Position numbers and translations under genes: made by a program. Shown piece after piece: positions 1-6,136 of a stretch of DNA of 6,259 bases. Source of the stretch: Actinomycetota bacterium (GTDB lineage: Bacteria > Actinomycetota > Thermoleophilia > Gaiellales > Gaiellaceae); contig JACCUU010000161.1 of the NCBI GenBank assembly GCA_013811645.1, positions 1-6,259 on the forward strand, read 5' to 3'. Numbering within the stretch: position 1 is the stretch's first letter; the number at the start of each line of letters is the position of its first letter. The notes beneath the pieces were generated by a model, which was not told where the DNA came from, searched no databases, and saw only the letters and a list, made by a program, of their open reading frames with translations.

Positions 1-1
1 G

Positions 2-448
2 GGAGGGGCCGGGCTCGCCGGCGCGCTCGCCTACGGCGCTCTCGGCCACCGGCTGCCGCGACGGCTCGTCTTCGTATGTTGCTTCTCGGTCCTACCCGTC
101 ATGTATCTCGCTCTCGCGACGTTGCCGCCTTTTCCCGCAGCGCTTACCGCGCTCGCCATCGTCGGCTTCGCAGCCGGCCCGCTCAATCCCCTTCTGCTCA
201 CAGTCTCCTCCGAGGTCGTGCCCACTCGGCTGCGGGGACGCGTTTTCGGCGCGACGAGGGCCGGCGCCTGGGCGTCGATCCCACTCGGAATCCTGCTCGG
301 CGGCGTCGCCGTCGAGACGCTCGGTGTTGCCGCCACGCTCCTCGTCATCGGACTCTGCTACCTGGCAGTCACGAGCTTCGGGTTCTTCAACCCCGCGTTC
401 CGCGAGATGGACCGTCGCCCGGAGGACGCTGCAGTTAGAGACGGATGA
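2..448 (+). CDS. MFS transporter, C-terminal part (cut by left edge)
   Basis: This is the last 148 codons of an open frame that enters from the left edge without a start and ends at TGA 446-448. The visible protein is strongly hydrophobic, with about four membrane-spanning stretches. It holds the loop 'PTRLRGRVFG' followed by a Gly-rich helix ('IPLGILLGG') and a further helix. An Arg-rich cytoplasmic loop with RGRVFG followed by a PLG-type helix is typical of the second half of major facilitator permeases of the MFS_3/EntS-like drug and siderophore exporter group (family knowledge). The tail is short and charged, as expected for a cytoplasmic C-terminus. It is likely a proton-driven efflux permease in the cytoplasmic membrane; the substrate cannot be told from this fragment. 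It converges on the methyltransferase relic, whose ancestral stop lies inside this gene's last codons. Fairly sure of the superfamily, less so of the subgroup. Confidence 0.8.
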   Translation, partial: GGAGLAGALAYGALGHRLPRRLVFVCCFSVLPVMYLALATLPPFPAALTALAIVGFAAGPLNPLLLTVSSEVVPTRLRGRVFGATRAGAWASIPLGILLGGVAVETLGVAATLLVIGLCYLAVTSFGFFNPAFREMDRRPEDAAVRDG

Positions 449-1147
449 TCGAAAGCAGTTATTCCTGGGGAAGGACGAAGCGCCCGTCGTCGGCCTCGTT
501 GTTCTGCGCCCAGATTGCGATGATGTCCGCCCGCAGCTGCCCGAAGCGCTCGCCCAGCATCTGCCTCGCGGTCACCAATGGCCCGAAGCGATCCATGAAG
601 AAGTCTGCGAAAGCCTTCGATCGACTCCCATTCGATCGTTGCGGAGCGGCGCTCGAACTCGATGTCCGTCGCGGCCGAGCCGAACATCGCGAACGTGATC
701 CTCCGTCCCCCAGAGAATCGGGCGCGAGGCGAAGTCCGGCGGCGGGGGCATGTACGACCCGCTCGTCCGGAAGACATCGCCAGCCGTTCCTTCCGGCGTC
801 CAGCAGCAGATGGCGATCACCGCACCGTGGTCGCAAACGCGCGCCATCTCGTCCGCCGTCTCTCGATGACGTGGCGCGAACATGTGCCCGAACGTGGAGA
901 AGACGCGGTCGAAGCTTCCGTCCTCGAACGGCAGCTCCTCGGCATCGCCTTCCACCCAGTCGATGTCCACACCCACCTCGGCGGCCTTCGTATGCCCTCC
1001 TTCGAGCAGCTCGGGCACGAGATCGAGGCCCGTCACCTGCGCGCCGACACGGGCCGCCGGGAGAGCCGCGTTGCCGGTGCCACAGGCGACGTCGAGCACG
1101 CGCATGCCGGCCTCGACACCCGTGCGCGCCACCACGAGCTCTCCCAC
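435..1147 (-). pseudogene. Class I SAM-dependent methyltransferase, broken by frameshifts and a nonsense codon
   Basis: The reading starts at GTG 1147 and shows a Rossmann methyltransferase core: SAM-binding motif I 'VLDVACGTGNAALPAA', acidic 'GLDLVPE', and 'WVEGDAEELPFEDGSFD'. It resembles actinobacterial Methyltransf_11/25-type enzymes, normally about 260-280 residues (family knowledge). Homology then changes frame. At 688, 'HVR' continues one base out of register as 'MFGSAATDIEFERR'; restoring two bases (GA of a GAGATG) would give HVREMFG. At 610-612, an extra T in a TTT run shifts 'ESIEGF' into 'FADFFMDRFGP'. The last frame stops at TAA 459-461 after 'LPQE'; with TAC there it would read on as YLLSIIRL to a TAA at 435-437. 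The usual PGG-type motif after the VC is altered to 'DHGA'. Residues like AEYIKDV lie upstream of GTG 1147 in frame, but no start or ribosome site serves them before an in-frame TAG at 1214-1216. The mended product would be about 237 residues. Sequencing error could explain single lesions but not readily all of them. Confidence 0.8.
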
Positions 1148-1227
1148 GTCCTTGATGTACTCGGCACTCCTTCGATCGCGGGGACGGCGGCGGGAGCCTA
1201 CCGGCCCGGGGGCCTATTCGACGTCGT

Positions 1228-2625
1228 TCAGCGAGCCGTGAGCTGCGGAAGGAGGCTCTCGCCGCGCATCCTCCCCAGCTCGTCGATACCGAGAATTTCG
1301 AGGACGGTCGGCGCGATGTCGAGCAGGTGCGCATCGGCGTGGCCCCGCGGCTCAACGCCCGGGCCGGCGACGATGTAGAGACCGTCCTGCGCGTGGTTCG
1401 CGTCGTCGGGGCCTGTGTCGTTCTCGAGCGTCTGGATCCCCTCGTCGCCGCCGATCGTGCCGACGGAGCGCCAGAGCAGGTCTCCGAAGACGACGATGAG
1501 GTCGGGCGCGACGCCCTTCGGCTCGCCGTAAAGGTCCTCCGGCTTGTAAGCCTTGGTCGGGATCGGGTTTCCCGCGTCGTCCGGAATCTCGGCGATTCGG
1601 CGCGCGAGATCGTCGCGCACCGACTCGTACTCGTCCTGTGGGATCACGCCTTCCGGCTCGCGTCCCTCGACGTTGAGGAAAACGCGCGCGTAGTAGCCGC
1701 CTTCGCCCCAGGCCGTCGTCTTGGACCAGTCGACGCCCACGTCTCGAAGCGAGGAGAGGCCCTTCGGCTCGGCGAGCGTGGCAAGCAGGCCTTCGCGGCG
1801 GAGCCACTCGTTGATCCGGATCCCGCCGTCGAGGCGTTTCGCGCCGTGGTCGGAGACGATGAAGACGACGGTGTCCTCGTCCGCGTGCTCGAGGAGGCCG
1901 GCGATCAGCCCGTCGACGTGGCGGTGGTAGTCGAGGATCGCGTGCTCGTACCGATTCCCCGGCTCGTGCTTTCGGTGCCCCGGATCCATGTACTTCCAGA
2001 ACCCGTGGTGCATCCGGTCCGGGCCCATCTCGACCATGGCGAAGAACGTCCACGGCTTCGTCTCCGCGAGGTGCTCGGCGAGCTGGAAGCGCCGGTCGGT
2101 CATCTCGTAGACCTGGTCCAGCAGGTAGTCCTTGTCGTGGGTTCGGAAGTCCTTCGTGTCGAAGATGTACTCGCCCACGACCCCTTCGATCTCCTCGCGG
2201 AGCGAGGCCGGATACGTGTACTTGCTCTCGAGAGACGGCGTGAGGAAGCAGCTGACCATCACTCCGTTCAGCGGCCGCGGAGGGAAGGTCCCGGGGACGC
2301 TGAGCACGACCGACGACCCGCCCGCCCGTGTGACGAGATCCCAGAGTCGCGGCTCCCGGATCGCGTCGCTCATGGCGATGAAGCCGCCGTCGTAGGTGTG
2401 GTCCGACCGGTTGCGGAAGCCGTAGACGCCGAGGTCGCCGGGCGTCTTCGAGGACATCATGCATGACCAGGCGGGAACGGTGATCGGCGGGATCACCGAG
2501 GTCAGGCGACCGTACGAACCGCGCTCCATGAGCCCCGAGAGCGTCGGCAGCTCGTCGCGCCAGCGCTCGAGGACGAGCGAGGGCTCGGCGCAGTCGAGCC
2601 CGATCAGCATGACCTTCCGCGGCAT
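1228..2625 (-). CDS. Alkaline phosphatase superfamily protein (type I phosphodiesterase / nucleotide pyrophosphatase-like)
   Basis: The 465-residue protein is a metal-dependent phosphoester hydrolase of the alkaline phosphatase superfamily (type I phosphodiesterase/PF01663 type). Candidate two-metal ligands occur in the family's order: D11 in 'LIGLDCAEPS', the presumed nucleophile T49 in 'PPITVPAW', D203 and H207 in 'MGPDRMHHGFW', D259-H260 in 'VSDHG', and H411 in 'NHAQDGLYIVAGPG'. The C-terminal 'APTVLEILGI' is also typical. The length fits this family. There is no signal peptide or membrane segment, so it should act in the cytoplasm. The substrate is unknown; relatives cleave nucleotide, sugar-nucleotide or lipid phosphodiesters. 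ATG 2625 gives the usual MxRKVMLIGLD opening. No Shine-Dalgarno precedes it, but a TAnnnT box sits just upstream. It lies about 80 bp upstream of the methyltransferase relic on the same strand, with an intact frame throughout. Superfamily call is firm; the specific reaction is open. Confidence 0.9.
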   Translation of the reverse strand: MPRKVMLIGLDCAEPSLVLERWRDELPTLSGLMERGSYGRLTSVIPPITVPAWSCMMSSKTPGDLGVYGFRNRSDHTYDGGFIAMSDAIREPRLWDLVTRAGGSSVVLSVPGTFPPRPLNGVMVSCFLTPSLESKYTYPASLREEIEGVVGEYIFDTKDFRTHDKDYLLDQVYEMTDRRFQLAEHLAETKPWTFFAMVEMGPDRMHHGFWKYMDPGHRKHEPGNRYEHAILDYHRHVDGLIAGLLEHADEDTVVFIVSDHGAKRLDGGIRINEWLRREGLLATLAEPKGLSSLRDVGVDWSKTTAWGEGGYYARVFLNVEGREPEGVIPQDEYESVRDDLARRIAEIPDDAGNPIPTKAYKPEDLYGEPKGVAPDLIVVFGDLLWRSVGTIGGDEGIQTLENDTGPDDANHAQDGLYIVAGPGVEPRGHADAHLLDIAPTVLEILGIDELGRMRGESLLPQLTAR

Positions 2626-2631
2626 CGCGGC

Positions 2632-2637
2632 AGCGTA
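2632..2637 (-). promoter_or_regulatory. Possible -10 box of a leaderless promoter for the phosphodiesterase gene
   Basis: TACGCT reads on the minus strand and is followed by six bases and then the ATG at 2625. This matches the TAnnnT pattern of actinobacterial -10 boxes, with transcription expected to begin at about the start codon. No Shine-Dalgarno is present. No good -35 is visible; that position falls in the inverted repeat at 2647-2676. A six-base degenerate match is weak evidence alone. Confidence 0.3.
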
Positions 2638-2646
2638 ACCCGGCGA

Positions 2647-2676
2647 GAGGGTCAGACCCGTGCGGGTCTGACCCTC
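2647..2676. repeat. Perfect 14-bp inverted repeat with nested palindromes (REP-like, operator or terminator)
   Basis: The left arm GAGGGTCAGACCCG (2647-2660) and the right arm CGGGTCTGACCCTC (2663-2676) are exact reverse complements separated by TG. Each arm also contains its own dyad: GGGTC-A-GACCC at 2649-2659 and GGGTC-T-GACCC at 2664-2674. The element begins 12 bases after the stop of the secreted-protein gene and 21 bases before the phosphodiesterase ATG, both on the minus strand. It could form a strong RNA hairpin ending the upstream transcript, but no T-run follows on the minus strand, so a standard intrinsic terminator is not clear. It could also be an operator at the -35 position of the downstream gene, or one copy of a dispersed REP-like repeat. 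The repeat itself is certain; its role is not. Confidence 0.85.
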
Positions 2677-2688
2677 AGCGCTCGGCGC

Positions 2689-3261
2689 CTAGCAGGAGAT
2701 CGCGGGATTGAACGGGGCGAACACACCGCTCGGATTCGCCTCCGCAACCCAGACATGCAGGTCGTAGTGCCAGGGCATCGTTGGAGTATGGCCCTCCATC
2801 GGGCCATCGAACGTCTGGCCGACCACTGCAGGCGCCGGGGTGAAGAAGCCCATTGGAGGTTCTTCTTCGCCGAACCAGGGCCTCGGGCCGGCATCCGTAT
2901 TGGCCAGCGCGACCTTCCAGTACTCGACGCCGACGAACTCCAGCTTGCCGTTCGACTTCGGCACGTACAGCAGGAGTTCCGGTCGACGCACGTCGATCGC
3001 GTCGTCCGCCAGGAGCGCCGGGTTGACGGCGTGGATCCCCATCGTCCCCGCGGGAGACGCAACGCAGGGCTCCCCTTCAACCGTGTAGCCGTCCCTCTCG
3101 GCCTGTTTGAAGCTGTGGTACCGCGCAACGGCGGCTCGTACTTCCCGTACTTCGGGAGGCAGCGGGCCGTCACCCGCGGCAGCCGGAGCGATCAGTCCGC
3201 CGACCGTCGCCCCCACGACGGTGATGACGCCTGCGGCCGCAACCAGCAGGAGTCGCTTCAT
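2689..3261 (-). CDS. Secreted protein of unknown function (HYDLHVW...NP..C family)
   Basis: This 190-residue protein opens with a classical signal peptide: M-K-R, a hydrophobic stretch at about residues 4-25, and an Ala-rich cleavage region near 26-30 ('APAAAGDG'). The mature part is soluble, with no further membrane segment. It carries 'MGIHAVNPALL' (74-84), 'RRPELLLYVP' (92-101), 'EFVGVEYW' (108-115) and a C-terminal 'HYDLHVWVAEANPSG' block ending NPAISC. I recognise this as a pattern recurring in uncharacterised secreted actinobacterial proteins, but no function is established that I know of. H77, H165 and H169 could bind a metal, and C66 with C190 could pair as a disulfide (inference). 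The start at ATG 3261 is well supported by AGGAGG six bases upstream and by the signal peptide beginning there. The gene stands between the regulator and the phosphodiesterase with about 60-80 bp on either side, so it may be transcribed alone. Confidence 0.85.
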   Translation of the reverse strand: MKRLLLVAAAGVITVVGATVGGLIAPAAAGDGPLPPEVREVRAAVARYHSFKQAERDGYTVEGEPCVASPAGTMGIHAVNPALLADDAIDVRRPELLLYVPKSNGKLEFVGVEYWKVALANTDAGPRPWFGEEEPPMGFFTPAPAVVGQTFDGPMEGHTPTMPWHYDLHVWVAEANPSGVFAPFNPAISC

Positions 3262-3267
3262 GGAATC

Positions 3268-3273
3268 CCTCCT
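3268..3273 (-). promoter_or_regulatory. Ribosome binding site of the secreted-protein gene
   Basis: AGGAGG on the minus strand lies six bases before ATG 3261, close to ideal. It fixes the start of the 190-residue secreted protein and contrasts with the missing sites of the neighbouring regulator and phosphodiesterase genes. Confidence 0.85.
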
Positions 3274-3309
3274 CTCTCCACCTCCGGGACGAAGGCGGAT
3301 CCCACCGCG

Positions 3310-3338
3310 ATGGTAAACCCCGGCGTAGCGAAAGCCAA
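3310..3338 (-). promoter_or_regulatory. Putative sigma70-type promoter of the secreted-protein gene
   Basis: On the minus strand TTGGCT (3333-3338) and TACCAT (3310-3315) are separated by 17 bases. They resemble TTGACA and TATAAT, each at four or fewer conserved positions. Transcription would start near 3303, giving a leader of about 40 bases that includes the AGGAGG site. The boxes lie just after the stop of the regulator gene, so the secreted-protein gene could be expressed independently. Such matches also occur by chance. Confidence 0.4.
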
Positions 3339-3339
3339 G

Positions 3340-6054
3340 CTAGGTCCCCGAAAAGGCGGAAGCGAACTCACGCTCGCCCAGTTGCTCGCGGACGACTGCC
3401 TCTACCTCCAACGCCAGACTGGGGTCGAAGGTACTGGTCCCAGATCCCGTCTCCTCGAGCAATGCCGCAGCCCGGCCGAGAAGGCGAGCTGCCTCTCGGT
3501 AGCGGCCGTTAGCAGCTTCGGTGGCTGCGATCCCCTGCAGCGCGTGCGCCACGTGCTCGCGGAAGCCGATCGCCTCGAAGAGCGTCTCGGCCCTGGCGAA
3601 GCGCTCCCGGGCTTCGTCCGTCCCGCCGAGGCGGTACGAGGCAAGGCCGAGATTGAGGAGCGCGATCCCCTCCCCTTCGGCATCTCCGCGAGCGCGGTGA
3701 TATTCGAGCACGTCGATCCAGAGCGGCACGGCCACTTCGGGCTCGCCCGCGTCGAACGCAACCGCTCCCAGGTTCATCTTCGCCACGAGCTCGTCTCCTT
3801 CACGACCGAGAGCCCGTGCCATTGCGCTGCTTAGCTCGAGGTGCGAACGTGCTCGCGCGTGGTCTCCCTCGGACTTTGCGATGAGGCCGAGCACCGTGTG
3901 GCAAGCGAGGCTGATGTCCCCGTCGCCGCTGGCGTCGGCGACCTCGAGGCCGAGAGAAGCCAGTTCGGACGCGCGTGCGAGGTCGCCCTGGCTCCAGGCG
4001 ATGCCCGCGCCACCGCGGCGGGCGTCGGCCAGAAGTCGAGGTTCGACCTCGTCCGCTTGCGCGATCGCCGCCTCGATGCGAAAGCGCCCCTCGGCGAGGT
4101 GGCCTCGCAGCCACCAGAAGCGCCAGAGTGCGACAACGAGCCGTAGCTCCAGCTCCGCGTCGTCCGTCGAATGGGCGTGATCGAGCGCCGCCTGCAGGTT
4201 GACCCGCTCTTCGTCCAGGACGTTCAGCCATTGACCCTGCTCGGAGCCACGCAGGTCGGCCCCTTCCGCCAGCTCCAGAAAATAGATGGCATGAGCGTCT
4301 TCCACCTGCGCTCGGTCTGGGCCGAGGAGCTCCAGAGCGTATTCACGCACCGTCTCGAACATCCGGAGTCGCGGGCGGTCCCCCGCAGATTCCCGTCGCA
4401 GCATGCTGCCGTCGACCAGGGCGGCCAGCGCCTCGACGTCGCCGCCGGTGACGGCAAGTGCTGCTTCGAGCGACACGTCGCCCGGGAATACGGAGAGCCG
4501 CGCCAGCAGAGCCCGCTCGGTGGGGCTCATGAGCGCGGCGCTCCACTCGAGGGTGTCGCGAAGGGTCTGCTGACGGGCCGGAAGGTCGTGAGGTCCACCT
4601 GCCAGCAGGGTCAGGCGCTCGCCGAGCCGGTCATGCAGCTGACCCGGGGTCAACGTGCGCGTCCGCGCGGCTGCCAGCTCGATCGCGAGAGGCAACCCAT
4701 CGAGGCGGCGACAGATCTCGCGCACGTCGGGATCGTCAGCCGACACGGGCGACTTGGGATCCAGCGCTCGCGCCCGCGCGACGAAGAGGCTGGCCGCAGC
4801 GCTTTCGGCGAGCGGCTCGACCGGGAAGACGTGCTCGCCCGACAGGTGCAGGACCCGCCGGCTCGTGACGACGACCGTGAGAAGCGGAGAAGCCTCGATG
4901 AGGCGAAGCACTTCTGGGCCTGCTTCCGTCAGCTGCTCGAAGTTGTCGACGACGAGCAGGAGCTCACGTCCCTTCGTCCACTGAGCGAGGGTCTCGGCGA
5001 GCGATTCACCTGGTTGCTCACCGACCCGGACTGCCTGAGCGATGGCCGGCAGCACGAGCGAGGGCTCTCGCATTGCCGAGAGATCCGCAAACGCGACCCC
5101 GTTCGCGAAGAACCGGCGGCCCTCTGCTGCAAGGGCAAGCGCCAGCCTCGTCTTCCCGCTTCCGCCCGCGCCCACGAGGGTCACCAACCGCACATCCGCG
5201 CGCAGGACGAGCTCACGCAACTCGCGGAGCTCACGCTCACGGCCGATCAGCGACGTGAGAGCCGCGGGGAGATCGAAGGCGGCACCCTCGGACGGGGACA
5301 CCGTTGGCACGAGGGCCGGGTCGTGGCGAAGGATCGCAAGCTCGACCGCTCGGAGGTCGTCGCCCGGCTCGAGGCCCAGCTCGTCCAGAAGATCCTCGCG
5401 CGTCTTGCGGAAGACCTCGAGAGCTTCGACCTGACGGCCTACGCGGTAGAGCGCGACCATGGAAATCCCCCGGAGGCGCTCGCGGTGCGGATGCTCGGCG
5501 CTGAGCTTCGCCGACTCGGCGAGGACGTCCTCGTGCTCGCCGAGCGCGAGCCTGGCCGCGAGTCGCTCCTCGGTGCAGTCGAGCCGAAGATCCCCGAGCC
5601 GGCCGGCTTCGGTAGCCGCAAAGTCCGCGTGCGAGACGTCGACGAGAGCCGGGCCCCGCCAGAGAGCGAGCGCTCGAGTCAGCGTCGCCGCCGCGAGCCT
5701 GGCGTTCCCGGACGCCCGTGCCGCGCGCCCATCCCGGAAAAGCTGCTCGAAGCGAGCACTGTCCAGCGAACCCGGAACGATTCGGGCGCGATAACCGGAA
5801 GGAACGGTCTCGATCACCGCTCGGCCGAGCTTTCTCCGGAGGTTCGAGACGTACAGCTGGACGAGCTTCGGCGCAGAGGAGGGCGGGTCGTTGCTCCACA
5901 GCGCGTCGATGATGCGATCCACCCCGACCGCAGCGTCGGCGTTCAGCAGGAGGTAGACGAGGAGCACACGCTCCTTCGGAGCACCGATCGTGATCGTAGC
6001 GCCGTCTCGCTCCGCCTCGAGAGGGCCGAGCACCCGGAACACGGTCGAGCTCAT
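3340..6054 (-). CDS. AfsR/SARP-family transcriptional regulator with ATPase and TPR-like repeats
   Basis: The 904-residue protein is a multidomain regulator of the AfsR/SARP type. Residues ~1-95 form an OmpR-like winged-helix DNA-binding domain ('FRVLGPLEAERDG', 'LYVSNLRRKLG', 'VPSGYRA'). Residues ~96-245 form a bacterial transcriptional activation domain, from 'SLDSARFEQLF' to 'LGLEPGDDLRAVE'. An NB-ARC/STAND-type ATPase follows: 'GRERELREL' (271-279), Walker A 'GAGGSGKT' (295-302), Walker B 'LLLVVDN' (365-371), 'VVTSRR' (395-400) and 'GLPLAIELAAAR' (453-464). Residues ~620-870 are Ala/Leu-rich helical pairs typical of TPRs. Such proteins use nucleotide binding to switch a promoter-binding state on or off; the signal here is unknown. 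The frame is open back to 6219, but ATG 6054 is chosen because the winged helix starts there and further extension would overlap the divergent gene at 6137. GGAG abuts the ATG too closely to serve as a ribosome site, suggesting a leaderless message. Confidence 0.9.
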   Translation of the reverse strand: MSSTVFRVLGPLEAERDGATITIGAPKERVLLVYLLLNADAAVGVDRIIDALWSNDPPSSAPKLVQLYVSNLRRKLGRAVIETVPSGYRARIVPGSLDSARFEQLFRDGRAARASGNARLAAATLTRALALWRGPALVDVSHADFAATEAGRLGDLRLDCTEERLAARLALGEHEDVLAESAKLSAEHPHRERLRGISMVALYRVGRQVEALEVFRKTREDLLDELGLEPGDDLRAVELAILRHDPALVPTVSPSEGAAFDLPAALTSLIGRERELRELRELVLRADVRLVTLVGAGGSGKTRLALALAAEGRRFFANGVAFADLSAMREPSLVLPAIAQAVRVGEQPGESLAETLAQWTKGRELLLVVDNFEQLTEAGPEVLRLIEASPLLTVVVTSRRVLHLSGEHVFPVEPLAESAAASLFVARARALDPKSPVSADDPDVREICRRLDGLPLAIELAAARTRTLTPGQLHDRLGERLTLLAGGPHDLPARQQTLRDTLEWSAALMSPTERALLARLSVFPGDVSLEAALAVTGGDVEALAALVDGSMLRRESAGDRPRLRMFETVREYALELLGPDRAQVEDAHAIYFLELAEGADLRGSEQGQWLNVLDEERVNLQAALDHAHSTDDAELELRLVVALWRFWWLRGHLAEGRFRIEAAIAQADEVEPRLLADARRGGAGIAWSQGDLARASELASLGLEVADASGDGDISLACHTVLGLIAKSEGDHARARSHLELSSAMARALGREGDELVAKMNLGAVAFDAGEPEVAVPLWIDVLEYHRARGDAEGEGIALLNLGLASYRLGGTDEARERFARAETLFEAIGFREHVAHALQGIAATEAANGRYREAARLLGRAAALLEETGSGTSTFDPSLALEVEAVVREQLGEREFASAFSGT

Positions 6055-6061
6055 CTCCAAG

Positions 6062-6067
6062 ATGCTA
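6062..6067 (-). promoter_or_regulatory. Possible -10 box of a leaderless promoter for the AfsR-like regulator
   Basis: TAGCAT on the minus strand is followed by seven bases (CTTGGAG) and then ATG 6054, so transcription would begin at about the start codon. A good -35 box is not visible at 17-18 bases. The spacing mirrors that seen at the phosphodiesterase gene. It supports 6054 as the true start but remains a short degenerate match. Confidence 0.3.
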
Positions 6068-6124
6068 TGCCCGGGCTCTACCGATCCTCGACCGACGTGC
6101 GCGAACGTCTTCGAAACGCCGACC

Positions 6125-6130
6125 GAGGAG
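6125..6130 (+). promoter_or_regulatory. Ribosome binding site of the right-edge exported-protein gene
   Basis: GAGGAG lies six bases before ATG 6137. It selects that ATG over the out-of-frame ATG at 6133, which would be only two bases away from the site. Confidence 0.8.
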
Positions 6131-6136
6131 GCATGC

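Larger units (their letters stand above)
6055..6136. promoter_or_regulatory. Divergent intergenic control region with ACCGA repeats
   Basis: These 82 bases separate the divergently read regulator and exported-protein genes and must hold both promoters. ACCGA occurs three times on the plus strand, at 6080-6084, 6091-6095 and 6122-6126. The steps are 11 and 31 bases, close to one and three helical turns. SARP-type regulators are known to bind direct repeats with 11-bp periodicity (established for the family), so this could be an autoregulatory site (inference). An imperfect dyad around TTCGAA lies at 6106-6118. ACCGA is short and GC-rich, so chance is possible. Confidence 0.35.

Noticed and set aside
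435..700. Programmed ribosomal frameshifting in the methyltransferase
   Set aside because: Two shifts plus a stop codon and a missing start are better explained by decay. The sites lack a convincing slippery heptamer, and this family is not known to use recoding.
459..1355. Long minus-strand frame of 298 codons as a gene in its own right
   Set aside because: Only its last ~50 codons resemble a methyltransferase; the rest is off-frame and overlaps the 3' end of the phosphodiesterase. It is one part of the frameshifted relic.
1352..2464. Minus-strand open frame of 370 codons inside the phosphodiesterase in another register
   Set aside because: It is extremely Arg- and Pro-rich, typical of an off-frame reading of GC-rich coding DNA.
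1327..2466. Plus-strand open frame of 379 codons opposite the phosphodiesterase
   Set aside because: It is a shadow of a well-supported gene; its composition is dominated by Arg, Val and Asp with no motif.
2647..2676. Single CRISPR repeat or insertion-sequence end
   Set aside because: There is only one copy in the window, no spacer-repeat array, and no transposase or target duplication beside it.
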